Assembly (NCBI RefSeq): GCF_001956985.1
Contig: NZ_CP019084.1
Span: forward strand, 1 to 42,519
Length of the DNA stretch: 42,519 bases
Direction: 5' to 3'
From: Paludisphaera borealis
GTDB lineage: Bacteria; Planctomycetota; Planctomycetia; Isosphaerales; Isosphaeraceae
The notes below the pieces were generated by a model. That model ran no database searches. It saw nothing but the letters and a program-made list of their open reading frames with translations, and was not told the origin of the DNA. Positions 15,364 to 22,513 of the stretch are shown in pieces. The position numbers and the translations under genes are program-made. Position 1 is the first letter of the stretch, and every line of letters begins with the position of its first letter.

Positions 15364-15687
15364 ATGAGCAAGAAACCGGACGATGCTTCGCGGGTTGCTG
15401 GGTTGGCCAGCATCCTGAAAGCCACTAACGCCAAACCAGACTCCCCCCTCTCCCCTGCCCCGCTGCCTCCAGCGGCGGCACCAGAATCGAATGCCGTGGA
15501 GCTGACGCCGCGTAAGCGGAAAGAGAAAGTCGGAAAGTACCGTGATCCCGATTTCAAGATCACCAGTACGTATCTTAGAAAGACGACGATGAAGCGTGCT
15601 CGTCGCAAGTGGGAGGATTTGCAGCCCGAAAAGGACTTCAGCGACTTGCTGCAAATGCTTTTAGAGCAATGGCTTGAGGCCAATTGA
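15364..15687 (+). CDS. Probable ParA partner, ParG-like small DNA-binding protein (107 aa)
   Basis: Starts 8 bp after the parA stop, with an AGGGGAG-type ribosome site just before it; an ATG at 15352 overlapping the parA stop is the alternative. The N-terminal half is proline-rich and flexible. The C-terminal half (FKITSTYLRKTTMKRARRKW followed by LQPEKDFSDLLQMLLEQWLE) looks like a ribbon-helix-helix fold: a beta strand and two helices. This layout of flexible tail plus ribbon-helix-helix is typical of ParG-type centromere binders, which also stimulate ParA. The octad array that follows its stop codon is a likely binding target. Confidence 0.75.
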   Translation: MSKKPDDASRVAGLASILKATNAKPDSPLSPAPLPPAAAPESNAVELTPRKRKEKVGKYRDPDFKITSTYLRKTTMKRARRKWEDLQPEKDFSDLLQMLLEQWLEAN

Positions 15688-15698
15688 TATTTAATCAA

Positions 15699-15762
15699 CT
15701 AGTCTTCTGAATTTCCAGCATTCTAGATATCTAGTGATTCAATCACCTAGTCAGCTAGTCAT
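15699..15762. repeat. Octad array 3
   Basis: Eight units in strict 8-bp phase from 15699 to 15755. They read CTAG, CTGA, CCAG, CTAG, CTAG, TCAA, CTAG, CTAG. It fills the gap between the two ribbon-helix-helix genes and probably controls the second one or forms part of the centromere. Confidence 0.75.
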
Positions 15763-15885
15763 TTGCAGCTTGGCGTCCAGATCATTCAAGCGGAGAGCTT
15801 GTTTAGCCGATGTGTGGTTAGACGGACAGACGGAACCGCGTGTAGCCGCTTTGCCGTCCAAACGCTTGAACAGGATGGAGGCAAA

Positions 15886-16146
15886 ATGGCTGACAACCCG
15901 GAATCTGGAAACGTCAAAAGCAAAAAGCGGCAAAGTCTGAAAGCCGTAAACCGGCAAGCGGCTGCGAAGGTGAAGGCGACAATCCATCTTTCCGTTGATA
16001 GCTCCCAGCGATTGACGATCCACGCCGCTATGCTGGGGTTGGATCGCTCCGAGCTGGTCGAGCAGCTGATACAGACGCATCTCCGGCGGTTTGTCGTCAG
16101 TGATCGCGGCGGCCAGGAAGAACTGGCCGACGATGCAGCTGCGTAA
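15886..16146 (+). CDS. Ribbon-helix-helix protein (86 aa)
   Basis: The basic N-terminal tail (KSKKRQ and ARQAAAKVK-like residues) precedes a compact ribbon-helix-helix domain: strand ATIHLSVDSS, helix QRLTIHAAMLGL, turn DRS and helix ELVEQLIQTHLRRF. GGAGG lies 6 nt before the ATG at 15886. The gene is bracketed by octad arrays 3 and 4. It could be a second centromere-binding protein or an autorepressor. A longer reading from 15763 would start inside the repeat array and is less likely. Confidence 0.8.
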   Translation: MADNPESGNVKSKKRQSLKAVNRQAAAKVKATIHLSVDSSQRLTIHAAMLGLDRSELVEQLIQTHLRRFVVSDRGGQEELADDAAA

Positions 16147-16167
16147 GGGCAGGGGGGTTGTAGCCAA

Positions 16168-16207
16168 CTAGCTCACTAGACTGCTAGATTTCTAGAAATC
16201 TAGTCAT
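16168..16207. repeat. Octad array 4 (perfect CTAG units)
   Basis: Five units at 16168, 16176, 16184, 16192 and 16200, each with an exact CTAG and 4-nt spacers. This is the cleanest array. It lies 21 bp after the stop of the 86-aa ribbon-helix-helix gene, where no promoter is needed, which favours a centromere role. Confidence 0.8.
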
Positions 16208-16410
16208 CAACCCCTCAGCTGCTTTACCGCTCGATGCTCGACGGTGCTTAGCAGCCAAAGCGTTTTGGCGACCGTAGCCGATGGCCATGGATTCGCTTTG
16301 CGGGTAAACCTTTGAACCTCTGAGGGTGCCGAAGCCGCTACCTGTCCAGCCGCTGAAAGCTTCGAGCGTCTAAGCGGCAAGGACGCAGTGGACGGGCATC
16401 GGCCAATAAG

Positions 16411-16474
16411 CTAGTTGAGTAGATGGTTAGATATCTAGCTATTCAATAGCCTAGTCGTTTAGTCATCTAGGCTT
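16411..16474. repeat. Octad array 5
   Basis: Eight units in strict 8-bp phase from 16411 to 16467, reading CTAG, GTAG, TTAG, CTAG, TCAA, CTAG, TTAG, CTAG. Like array 3 it contains one TCAA unit inside the row. No gene start is nearby on the plus strand, again favouring a partition site. Confidence 0.75.
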
Positions 16475-16578
16475 CCGGCCACCCCCTCCTTCCTCTTTCT
16501 CACCCCGCATCCCCGCTGGGGACGGGAGGGGCAAATCAGATAAGAGCGGCGAAGCCGCATCCACTCAAGCAAACGGCT

Positions 16579-16615
16579 GGCATTACCCCCCCATGATCCA
16601 ATTGGGGGTGATGCC
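16579..16615. terminator. Hairpin downstream of rep
   Basis: GGCATTACCCCC (16579-16590) pairs with GGGGGTGATGCC (16604-16615) with one T-G pair, about 125 bp after the rep stop on the minus strand. No T-run follows. It may end rep transcription or be a separate structured element. Confidence 0.4.
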
Positions 16616-16739
16616 GGACGAAACTTGAAACGGGCCGGGAGCGCCAGCGACCGCGTTCAGGCAGAGGATCAGCGATTGCCATGAACGGCAGGATGCCGGG
16701 CGTGGTAATCGCCCGCTGCCGACTCTGCATCAGGCAAGG

Positions 16740-18227
16740 TTAGGCATCAGCGGGAAGCACTTGCTGGGCTCTTAGCTGGCGAGCGATGTACGACCTGCGG
16801 CGAAGAAGCTTGACCGTATTGCCGAATGGGCCTTCTTCGCTTTCCAGCTGTTCCACAGTCGCGTCAGCAAGCGATGCGGCGTCAAGTTCGGCCAGCTGAT
16901 CTGGCGTCAGTGCCGCGAGCTTTTCATCAGCCATGCTGCTGAGTCGCTTTTCATCGTCGGCTTCTGCCCGCTTACGACGGGTTTCCGCATCTGCCGCCAG
17001 TTCCTTGGTGCGTTTAGCCTCCTGGCGCCGCAGTTTTTCGGCCTCGGAAACAAACCCCTTGGGGGCGGCGTGGCCTTCCGGGCTGCGGATGGCGGCAACC
17101 AACCACGCAGCTGGGTCGTCGATTTTTTCAGACTTCTTTCCGGCAAGGCGGTAATCGAGGATTTCGATCTGCTGGCGAATCTTCTCCTCAGGCTGTTCGA
17201 CCATCAGCTTTTTGGCAACCTCCGATGAAACGCCGCGTTTAACCAGCTCTTGTTCCAGCTGTCGCTCGTCGCTGAGCAACGGCAGCACTTCGGACGATTC
17301 GATTTCCAGAATGCTCGGGCCGCCGCGTTTGCTGAAGGCTCGGAATTCCGCTCGGGCTTTCGGGCCGGGCTGGAAGAGCATCACCCAATCGGGCTGGCCC
17401 TCGCCGTCGGTAGTATCCTGATAATCGACCCTGGCGATATAGCCGGATTCCTTGTGCAGCTTGAGCACCTTGGTCATCTGGCTGCGTACTTTCTCCCAAT
17501 CGACGTGCCGCGTCTGCGGGGCGTGGGCACAGAATTCCGAGTAGGTGAGCTTCGCCCTGGGCCGGTCGTATTTGAGGGCGGCGTAGATCTGGTAGCTGAG
17601 CAGTTCGTAGAAACGCTGCGGGGCAGGGGGCAGGCTTTTCAGGTAGTCGTAATCGAGAGGCCGGGCCATCGCCCCGTTGATGACGTTGATGAAAACGTCA
17701 TTCAGGACGATGTAGACGCCGTCAGCCTTCTTGCCGCCCGGCAGCTTCTCTCCGGTGAGGATCACGCTGTACCGCGTGAAAAGAGCCTCCAGCGTCTGTT
17801 CTGTGCCGTCAGAGTGCCGATATTCGGTCTTCGTCTTGATATTCGCAGTCGCATTCTGAAACAATGACCTTTTGATATCGCTGCGATTCTTGCCGCTGTC
17901 GGCCAGCCCCAACTCGCGGCAGATGTCGCTTAGGCTGCCGAGCTTGAGTATGCGGGGGATGGGGCGGCGTGCCTCCTCGATCCGACGATTGATGATCAGC
18001 GTGTCGAGCTTGTAGGCCAGCGGGCCTGGCTGGCCGTATTCACCGTCGTAGCTGACTTTCCATTTTGTTGACGATTCACCCCGTTCGTTGGACTGCTTGA
18101 CCTCGATTTTGATTTGCCCCCTCCTGGCCAGACGATGCACCGGGAAGCGGGAGAGGGCGGTTTCCACCCGTATGGTGTTTACCGGCACTGGCTCGGTGGA
18201 GGAGAGGGTTTCGTGTTCCATAAACAT
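16740..18227 (-). CDS. repA: Plasmid replication initiator (RPA/RepA type)
   Basis: The protein binds origin iterons and starts plasmid replication. The sequence follows the replication initiator protein A family: an N-terminal winged-helix region with RRGQIKIEVKQ, GPLAYKLDTLIINRRIEE, ILKLGSLSDICRELGL and RSDIKRSLFQNATANI, then PAPQRFYELLSYQIYAAL. The C-terminal ~170 residues are charged and helical (KLRRQEAKRTKELAADAETR), and may be a regulatory extension. Ten iterons lie just upstream. Start is 18227 or 18221 (both ATG); a GAAAG site suits either. Three octad-like units upstream (18283-18306) hint at control by the partition proteins. Confidence 0.9.
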   Translation of the reverse strand: MFMEHETLSSTEPVPVNTIRVETALSRFPVHRLARRGQIKIEVKQSNERGESSTKWKVSYDGEYGQPGPLAYKLDTLIINRRIEEARRPIPRILKLGSLSDICRELGLADSGKNRSDIKRSLFQNATANIKTKTEYRHSDGTEQTLEALFTRYSVILTGEKLPGGKKADGVYIVLNDVFINVINGAMARPLDYDYLKSLPPAPQRFYELLSYQIYAALKYDRPRAKLTYSEFCAHAPQTRHVDWEKVRSQMTKVLKLHKESGYIARVDYQDTTDGEGQPDWVMLFQPGPKARAEFRAFSKRGGPSILEIESSEVLPLLSDERQLEQELVKRGVSSEVAKKLMVEQPEEKIRQQIEILDYRLAGKKSEKIDDPAAWLVAAIRSPEGHAAPKGFVSEAEKLRRQEAKRTKELAADAETRRKRAEADDEKRLSSMADEKLAALTPDQLAELDAASLADATVEQLESEEGPFGNTVKLLRRRSYIARQLRAQQVLPADA

Positions 18228-18282
18228 ACTTTCAGAAAATCATCATCATGTCGTCTTGTTGTTGATGTCTAAGATAAGTCTC

Positions 18283-18306
18283 TCAAGAGTCTAATAGTCT
18301 AGGCGG
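18283..18306. repeat. Possible short octad array upstream of rep
   Basis: Three units 8 bp apart, TCAA at 18283, CTAA at 18291 and CTAG at 18299, about 60 bp before the rep start. They match the pattern of arrays 3 and 5, where TCAA also occurs, but the array is short and could be chance. Confidence 0.35.
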
Positions 18307-18369
18307 AAAAGCCCTTGCGATAAAGTAGTCAGTATCAGGAACTTGGAAAGAAATCCAGCGCTGATTTGG

Positions 18370-18732
18370 TACCCCAAAGTGCCGGAAACCGTACCCCAAA
18401 GTGCCTGACGCCGTACCCCAAAGTGCCTGCCACGGTACCCCAAAGTGCCTGATTTCAAACCCCAAAGTGCCGGGGGCGTACCTCAAAGTGCCACCCTCGC
18501 TCAGCCTCAGTAGGCGGCCTGTACCCCAAAGTGCCTGCCGCCCAATAGGCTGCAAGGGGGCGTACCCCAAAGTGCCGGGGACGGATTTCACGGTGAAAGC
18601 ACGTCCAAACGAGCAACGTTCGGGGGCTAGGGGATGGGGTGCAAGAGGATTTAACGGTTGGGAGGTGTGTGTCCGTACCCCAAAGTGCCGGTGCCGGGGT
18701 TGGCCGCACGGCGATCCGTACCCCAAAGTGCC
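18370..18732. repeat. oriV: Iteron array: replication origin (oriV)
   Basis: Ten copies of TACCCCAAAGTGCC (one starts AA, one has CCTC) in the same direction, starting at 18370, 18392, 18414, 18436, 18458, 18479, 18522, 18563, 18676 and 18719. The first six are 21-22 bp apart, two helical turns, and several later gaps are near multiples of that. Such iterons bind the initiator encoded next door. A T-rich patch at about 18765-18810 may be where strands open. Confidence 0.92.
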
Positions 18733-18811
18733 GTTCACCGCCGGTTGTCGGGCGTGTCCTTATCGAACGAAGCTTTATTCAAAGGTCGAATTTTCGCATT
18801 TGGTCTTCTCG

Positions 18812-19015
18812 TCAGTGGCGGTAGGCGTTGGCGACGATTTCATCCATCAGGTCGGCGTCATCACGCATCAGCCCTAAGATTGGATCAGGTGCGGCCTTGT
18901 CAGCTTGAATGGACGTGGGCTTCTGGTTCAGATGGCGGAGAAGCCACTTAACGCATTGATGCATAATTGTGTTCGCCTTATCCTGCCGCCTTCGATGTTT
19001 GTCGGACAAAGGCAA
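18812..19015 (-). CDS. Antitoxin-like small protein or remnant
   Basis: The C-terminal part (DPILGLMRDDADLMDEIVANA) resembles the acidic tail of many small antitoxins and regulators (D-P-hhGhhxDDxxLhDEIV). The N-terminal half is basic. The only start covering the full frame is TTG, with an ATG inside at about 18964, and no good ribosome site, so this may be a broken gene. It lies between the iterons and the ParDE pair. No toxin partner is visible beside it. Confidence 0.3.
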   Translation of the reverse strand: MPLSDKHRRRQDKANTIMHQCVKWLLRHLNQKPTSIQADKAAPDPILGLMRDDADLMDEIVANAYRH

Positions 19016-19071
19016 GTTTTTGCATGCACGCGTGTGATAGGCTTGCTATTAAGCCTTAGACTGGGCGTAGT

Positions 19072-19401
19072 TCATTCCTCAGCGGCTGATTCAAGGATGC
19101 TAGGGATGTCGCGGGCACCGTGCAGGACGCGGACGATATCGATGCCGTCATCGCCGTGCCGATAGAAAATCAGGTGCTTTTCAAATCCCTCGATACGCCA
19201 GACACGCAGCCCGGCCAACCGGAGATCGGCGGATTCCCAATGCTCCCCCATGCCGGGCATCCCGGCGATCGTGGCGAAGCTGGCGGCGGCGTTGTCGTAG
19301 TATCGCAGGGCGGTTTCCAAGCTGGCGTTGTCCGCCAGATAACCGGCCTGCTCGTCCAGATCGCGGTCGGCGGCGGGCAGCAGGCGATAACGCCCGATCA
19401 T
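19072..19401 (-). CDS. parE: ParE-type toxin
   Basis: A RelE/ParE-superfamily toxin of 109 aa; ParE proteins poison DNA gyrase. The start MIGRYRLLPAADRDLDEQAGYL, the middle YDNAAASFATIAGMPGMG and the segment LRVWRIEGFEKHLIFYR followed by DGIDIVRVLHGARDI are typical of the family. Its ATG overlaps the antitoxin stop (ATGA), a classic sign of coupled translation. A longer reading from 19458 runs into the antitoxin gene and is not used. Confidence 0.92.
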   Translation of the reverse strand: MIGRYRLLPAADRDLDEQAGYLADNASLETALRYYDNAAASFATIAGMPGMGEHWESADLRLAGLRVWRIEGFEKHLIFYRHGDDGIDIVRVLHGARDIPSILESAAEE

Positions 19402-19661
19402 TGGGGGCGGGCCGACTTGCTCAACCGCTCGGCCAGGCGTTTCTTCTTCGCCTCCCAATATTCCGGCGTCACGGCGATCGGCGTGCCCGAGTCCAACCCT
19501 TCGAGCAGCAGGGCGTCGATCCGTTCTTCGGCTTTGCGTTTCTGGTCGGTTCGAATTAACTCACGCACATATTCGCTGACGCTACTGTAACCGCCTTCGC
19601 TCACGCGTTCCTGTACGAAGTGCTTCATCGCTTCGGGCAGGGCTATGTTCATCGTTTCCAT
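19398..19661 (-). CDS. parD: ParD-type antitoxin
   Basis: Upstream partner of the ParE toxin. The N-terminal half is a ribbon-helix-helix (METMNIALPEAMKHFVQE, then GYSSVSEYVRELIRTD), which binds the operator. The C-terminal half neutralises the toxin. AAGGAGG precedes the ATG by 8 nt. It is expressed from a clear promoter at 19683-19711, and an inverted repeat overlapping this promoter is the likely autoregulatory operator. Confidence 0.92.
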   Translation of the reverse strand: METMNIALPEAMKHFVQERVSEGGYSSVSEYVRELIRTDQKRKAEERIDALLLEGLDSGTPIAVTPEYWEAKKKRLAERLSKSARPQ

Positions 19662-19682
19662 GTGCTGGCCTCCTTTTCAGCC

Positions 19683-19722
19683 ATTCTAGCCCGCTTGGCA
19701 ATTATTGTCAACCCGTTGCCAA
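19683..19722 (-). promoter_or_regulatory. parDE promoter and operator
   Basis: On the minus strand, TTGACA (19706-19711) and TAGAAT (19683-19688) are separated by exactly 17 bp, a near-ideal sigma-70-type promoter 22 bp before the parD start. TTGGCAA (19695-19701) and TTGCCAA (19716-19722) form an inverted repeat that overlaps the -35 box and is a good ParD operator candidate. Confidence 0.8.
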
Positions 19723-19755
19723 TTACATGAATGGGTGCGTTCTGGGTGTCCTAGC

Positions 19756-19779
19756 GGTAAATAACGCCCTTTATTTCCC
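19756..19779 (+). mobile_element. dif-like recombination site, left
   Basis: TAAATAA, 6-bp centre CGCCCT, TTATTT: short palindromic arms around a 6-bp centre, the layout of Xer/dif sites. A 14-bp core (ATAACGCCCTTTAT, 19761-19774) is identical to one at 22343-22356 in the same orientation. The pair flanks the gene for a tyrosine recombinase. Confidence 0.55.
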
Positions 19780-19819
19780 CCAAAGACCGTGCTAGGGTCA
19801 GGCCGATAAAAGTTCATGC

Positions 19820-20392
19820 ATGATGGCGGTTGTCGAAGATGCTCGACGGCCAATTCCAACTCTCGACGAAATCACCGGAGGCGACGCCGTGAGAATGAGC
19901 GAAATGTTCGAGGGGTATCTTACCAAGAAGGACATCACTGCCGAGCAGTTGGCTCGGGCTTTGGCAACAACCGGTCCGCTTAAACATAAGCACATGTGGT
20001 ATACTGGGGCCGTCAGTGCTGCCGGGCATGAGGTGAAATCCCAAAACACGCCGATCCCTCAAGCCAAAGATTCAACCGAAGTGGACGTGCCGGGGGGTTC
20101 CTATCCTGGCATAGACGCCGACCTGGACGCCTTTCGCGGCAAGGCCGTCGCCCTGAAGGCGAACGCCAGCCGAATCCTTGAATTGATCGATCAGACCTTG
20201 GATGCGATGGCCGGCGGCCGCACCTTGGCCGCTACGTTGACAACCCTTGGCGAGACTGCCATACATTCTGATGGTCAAAATATTACTCAGTTATCATGTG
20301 TTATCGCGGCGATAGAATCGTGCTGCGAAGCCGCCGCCGAGTTGGCTGCGACCGTGAATCAGCAAGGCCAATCCGCCGCACCGCCCATTTGA
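19820..20392 (+). CDS. Hypothetical protein (190 aa)
   Basis: Not recognised. The N-terminal region (MSEMFEGYLTKKDITAEQL) and the C-terminal half (FRGKAVALKANASRILELI, then QTLDAMAGGRT) are predicted helical. A GTG at 19889 with GGAGG 7 nt upstream is a strong alternative start; the upstream part is also codon-like, so the longer form is given. It lies inside the dif-like module, directly before the recombinase gene (36-bp gap), so it may be cargo or a recombination accessory factor. Confidence 0.6.
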   Translation: MMAVVEDARRPIPTLDEITGGDAVRMSEMFEGYLTKKDITAEQLARALATTGPLKHKHMWYTGAVSAAGHEVKSQNTPIPQAKDSTEVDVPGGSYPGIDADLDAFRGKAVALKANASRILELIDQTLDAMAGGRTLAATLTTLGETAIHSDGQNITQLSCVIAAIESCCEAAAELAATVNQQGQSAAPPI

Positions 20393-20428
20393 GCGGAACT
20401 GTCGGACGCCATTTCGGAGGGAGCCGTG

Positions 20429-21406
20429 ATGAGCACTGAATTAGTTCCATTATCTTCGGGTGCCGTTCCAGCCGCTATCAGCCCGCAGCTGCCGCTGCTG
20501 GTCGAGCGGGCAGGGGGGGCGGCACGCTTCGCCTGGGATGAATTCTTCTACGCCGAGCATCACAACGCCAATACGCAGAAAGCCTACATGTCGGCCGTGA
20601 AGCGGTTCCTCGCGTGGTGTGAGGGTCAGGGAATCGAGCTGCCGACGATCATGCCCGGCCAGGTCGGCCAGTATCTCAAGGGCTTGGATGGCTCGATCGC
20701 CAAGAAAAAGCTGCATCTGGCGGCGTTGCGTGGCTTCTTCGATCGGCTGGTACAGCGGCACGTTGTGGTGCTCAACCCGGCGGCGACGGTGCGGGGTTTC
20801 AAGGAGACGGTGATCGAGGGCAAGACGCCAGAGATCACGATCGAGCAGGCCAGAACGCTGCTGGCGTCGATCGATTTGGGAAACGTCATCGGCCTGCGGG
20901 ATCGGGCGATTCTCGCAGTGCTGGCTTACACCGCTTGCCGTGGCGGTGCGGCAGCCAGCCTAAGGCTTCGAGATTTCCAGCATGACGGGACGCAGCATGT
21001 GCTTCGGTTCGCCGAAAAGGGCGGAAAATCGAGGGAAATCCCGGTGCGGCACGATCTGGAAGGCTTCATCCGGGCCTATCTCGATGCGGCGGAGCTGGAG
21101 AATGAAAGCAAAGACACCCCCCTGTTCCGGGCTTCCAACGGCCGCACCAGACGGCTGACGGCGAACGCGATGAATTCGCGGAGCGTCTGCGACTTGGCGA
21201 AGCGGAGGCTGAAAGACGCCGGGCTGCCGTCGCGGCTGTCGCCGCACAGCTTCCGCGTGGCGGCGGTCACCGACTTGCTGACGCAGAACGTGCCGCTGGA
21301 GGACGTGCAGGAGCTGGCGGGCCATTCCAGCCCACGGACGACGCGGCTCTATGACCGGCGGCAGCGGAAAGTGTCGCGGAACCTCGTTGAGAGGATATCG
21401 ATATAA
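20429..21406 (+). CDS. Tyrosine recombinase/integrase (XerD-like)
   Basis: 325 aa. The N-terminal core-binding domain (residues ~25-115, AYMSAVKRFLAWCEG) and the C-terminal catalytic domain are complete. The active-site residues are visible: R171 (TACRGGAAASL), H273 and R276 (SPHSFRVAAV), H299 (LAGHSS) and Y308 (TRLYDRRQ). It is likely to act on the dif-like sites at 19756 and 22337, either to resolve plasmid dimers or to move the module. The start has GGAGG 8 nt before the ATG at 20429; a GTG at 20426 is adjacent. Confidence 0.93.
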   Translation: MSTELVPLSSGAVPAAISPQLPLLVERAGGAARFAWDEFFYAEHHNANTQKAYMSAVKRFLAWCEGQGIELPTIMPGQVGQYLKGLDGSIAKKKLHLAALRGFFDRLVQRHVVVLNPAATVRGFKETVIEGKTPEITIEQARTLLASIDLGNVIGLRDRAILAVLAYTACRGGAAASLRLRDFQHDGTQHVLRFAEKGGKSREIPVRHDLEGFIRAYLDAAELENESKDTPLFRASNGRTRRLTANAMNSRSVCDLAKRRLKDAGLPSRLSPHSFRVAAVTDLLTQNVPLEDVQELAGHSSPRTTRLYDRRQRKVSRNLVERISI

Positions 21407-21443
21407 AAATAATTATGAGCTAAGTCTTATAAATGTAATGAAG

Positions 21444-21977
21444 TTATGGGCAATTTCCAGAGCTTACCTGATACCCAGCGGCTCCGTGTTGTGCTCGGAT
21501 GTTCTCGCATGTGGAAGCGGCCTGAGCATAATTGGGTTCATGGATCGTTTGATTCAAGTGGCCTCCGCCTTGATCTTGACCATAGACAATCGTACAGCAA
21601 AATGCAGGCGACGGTCCAGGCATAGGCAATGGGCCAGGGTTATCCGTATTGGTAGCCCAGATTGGTATACCATCCGTTCGGTAGATTACAACGTTTCCAT
21701 CATCCTGCATGACCAGCCATGCAACCTGATTGCCATTGGTGTTCGACGCCCATACTGCTCCACTGGGGCCGTAGATGACAAAGTTGCCGTCCTGCTGTTG
21801 TAGGACAGCAGCGTACACCTCGCCACTAGTGCCGCTAGCCCAAAGAGCATGCGTACTGCCGTTCGGGTATAAGACAAGATTACCATCTGGCTGAAGTACA
21901 AACGCGTATTTATTGTTGTGAGAAAACAGGGCTTTGCCGACACCTAGTGATTCGCCAGCAAACAATCGATCTGACAT
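21444..21977 (-). CDS. Bulb-type mannose-binding lectin domain protein
   Basis: 177 aa. It carries three canonical monocot-lectin motifs QxDxNxVxY, at residues 29-37, 61-69 and 91-99, each with all key residues, so three mannose sites are expected on a beta-prism. A proline-rich linker (PGPLPMPGPSP) leads to a Cys-containing tail (CC at 127-128, C157, C176). No signal peptide is seen. Lectin-like bacteriocins (LlpA group) are built of such domains, usually two, and some lectins bind phage or surface glycans. GGAGAG precedes the start. Convergent to the recombinase; probably module cargo. Confidence 0.9.
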   Translation of the reverse strand: MSDRLFAGESLGVGKALFSHNNKYAFVLQPDGNLVLYPNGSTHALWASGTSGEVYAAVLQQQDGNFVIYGPSGAVWASNTNGNQVAWLVMQDDGNVVIYRTDGIPIWATNTDNPGPLPMPGPSPAFCCTIVYGQDQGGGHLNQTIHEPNYAQAASTCENIRAQHGAAGYQVSSGNCP

Positions 21978-22336
21978 TGGATGCTCTCCATGCGTGGATT
22001 TTCAGAGCAGTAATCGTTGTTACCTCCCGGTGATATCCCTTGATCGGATACCAATCGGGGAGGCATTCAACGCACGATCGCACGCATGCATTCATAGGCC
22101 ATGAAGATCTCTTGGCCTGACGCATTAGTTCGATATCCTCGGAGTCTAATCGATCAACAAGCCCGTCGATAGGCCCATGCAAACCAAAATTGAATGCTTA
22201 GGGACAGCGGGAGGGTTGGCGTGTCACGAGTCGCCGAAGACGACAAAGCTCATGGTCTCGCCGTCAGGATGGGCTAGTGATAAAGGGAATTGAGGGAACC
22301 ACGCTCGCAACCAGATTAGGGATTGATAGGCTGTTA

Positions 22337-22362
22337 TATCCGATAACGCCCTTTATCGGATA
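22337..22362 (+). mobile_element. dif-like recombination site, right
   Basis: Perfect 10-bp arms (TATCCGATAA and TTATCGGATA) around the 6-bp centre CGCCCT. The centre and inner arm bases are identical to the left site at 19756-19779 and in direct orientation, so recombination between them would release a circle of about 2.58 kb with three genes. Confidence 0.6.
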
Positions 22363-22417
22363 CGAAACCGGGCCGGTGGTCAAGCCCTAAATGCACGCAT
22401 GCATTGCCTGGGGGTTT

Positions 22418-22474
22418 TACGACCGGCGGCAGCGGAAAGTATCGAGGAACCTAATAGAGCGTATTTCTATTTGA
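22418..22474 (+). pseudogene. 3' remnant of a second tyrosine recombinase
   Basis: Encodes YDRRQRKVSRNLIERISI and a stop, which matches the last residues of the intact recombinase, including its catalytic Tyr (V to I is the only change). Most DNA differences are synonymous, so this is the end of a diverged homologous gene, not a recent copy. Nothing upstream continues the frame. Confidence 0.8.
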
Positions 22475-22513
22475 AGCCTGAATTCCAACCAAAATTACGC
22501 TGCCGCCGAGCCA

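Larger units (their letters stand above)
16208..16739. other. Non-coding region between the partition and rep genes
   Basis: About 530 bp with no convincing gene. It contains octad array 5 and a hairpin at 16579-16615. The stretch 16210-16400 has several short inverted repeats, for example GCTGCTTTACCG with CGGTGCTTAGCAGC. It could encode an antisense or structured RNA or be part of the centromere, but nothing specific is recognised. Confidence 0.4.
21978..22513. other. Gene-poor right end of the mobile module
   Basis: No complete gene on either strand. It contains the right dif-like site and a remnant of a second integrase. The sequence CACGCATGCATT appears twice (near 22079 and 22393), a short repeat of unknown meaning. 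A 90-residue open frame on the minus strand overlaps the lectin gene and does not look coding. Confidence 0.5.

Noticed and set aside
16536-16730. 64-residue minus-strand frame after rep
   Set aside because: No ribosome site, unlikely composition, and it overlaps the hairpin at 16579-16615.
18370-18732. Regular repeats that could be read as a CRISPR array
   Set aside because: The units are 14 bp with 7-8 bp between them in the tight part, no cas operon is near, and a replication initiator gene lies beside them. They are iterons.
21910-22182. 90-residue minus-strand frame before the lectin gene
   Set aside because: It overlaps the lectin start in another frame and lacks codon bias and a ribosome site.
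21350-22474. The repeated recombinase end as a pair of attachment sites or a recent direct repeat
   Set aside because: The differences between the copies are almost all synonymous, so they reflect two diverged genes, not copies of one recombination site.
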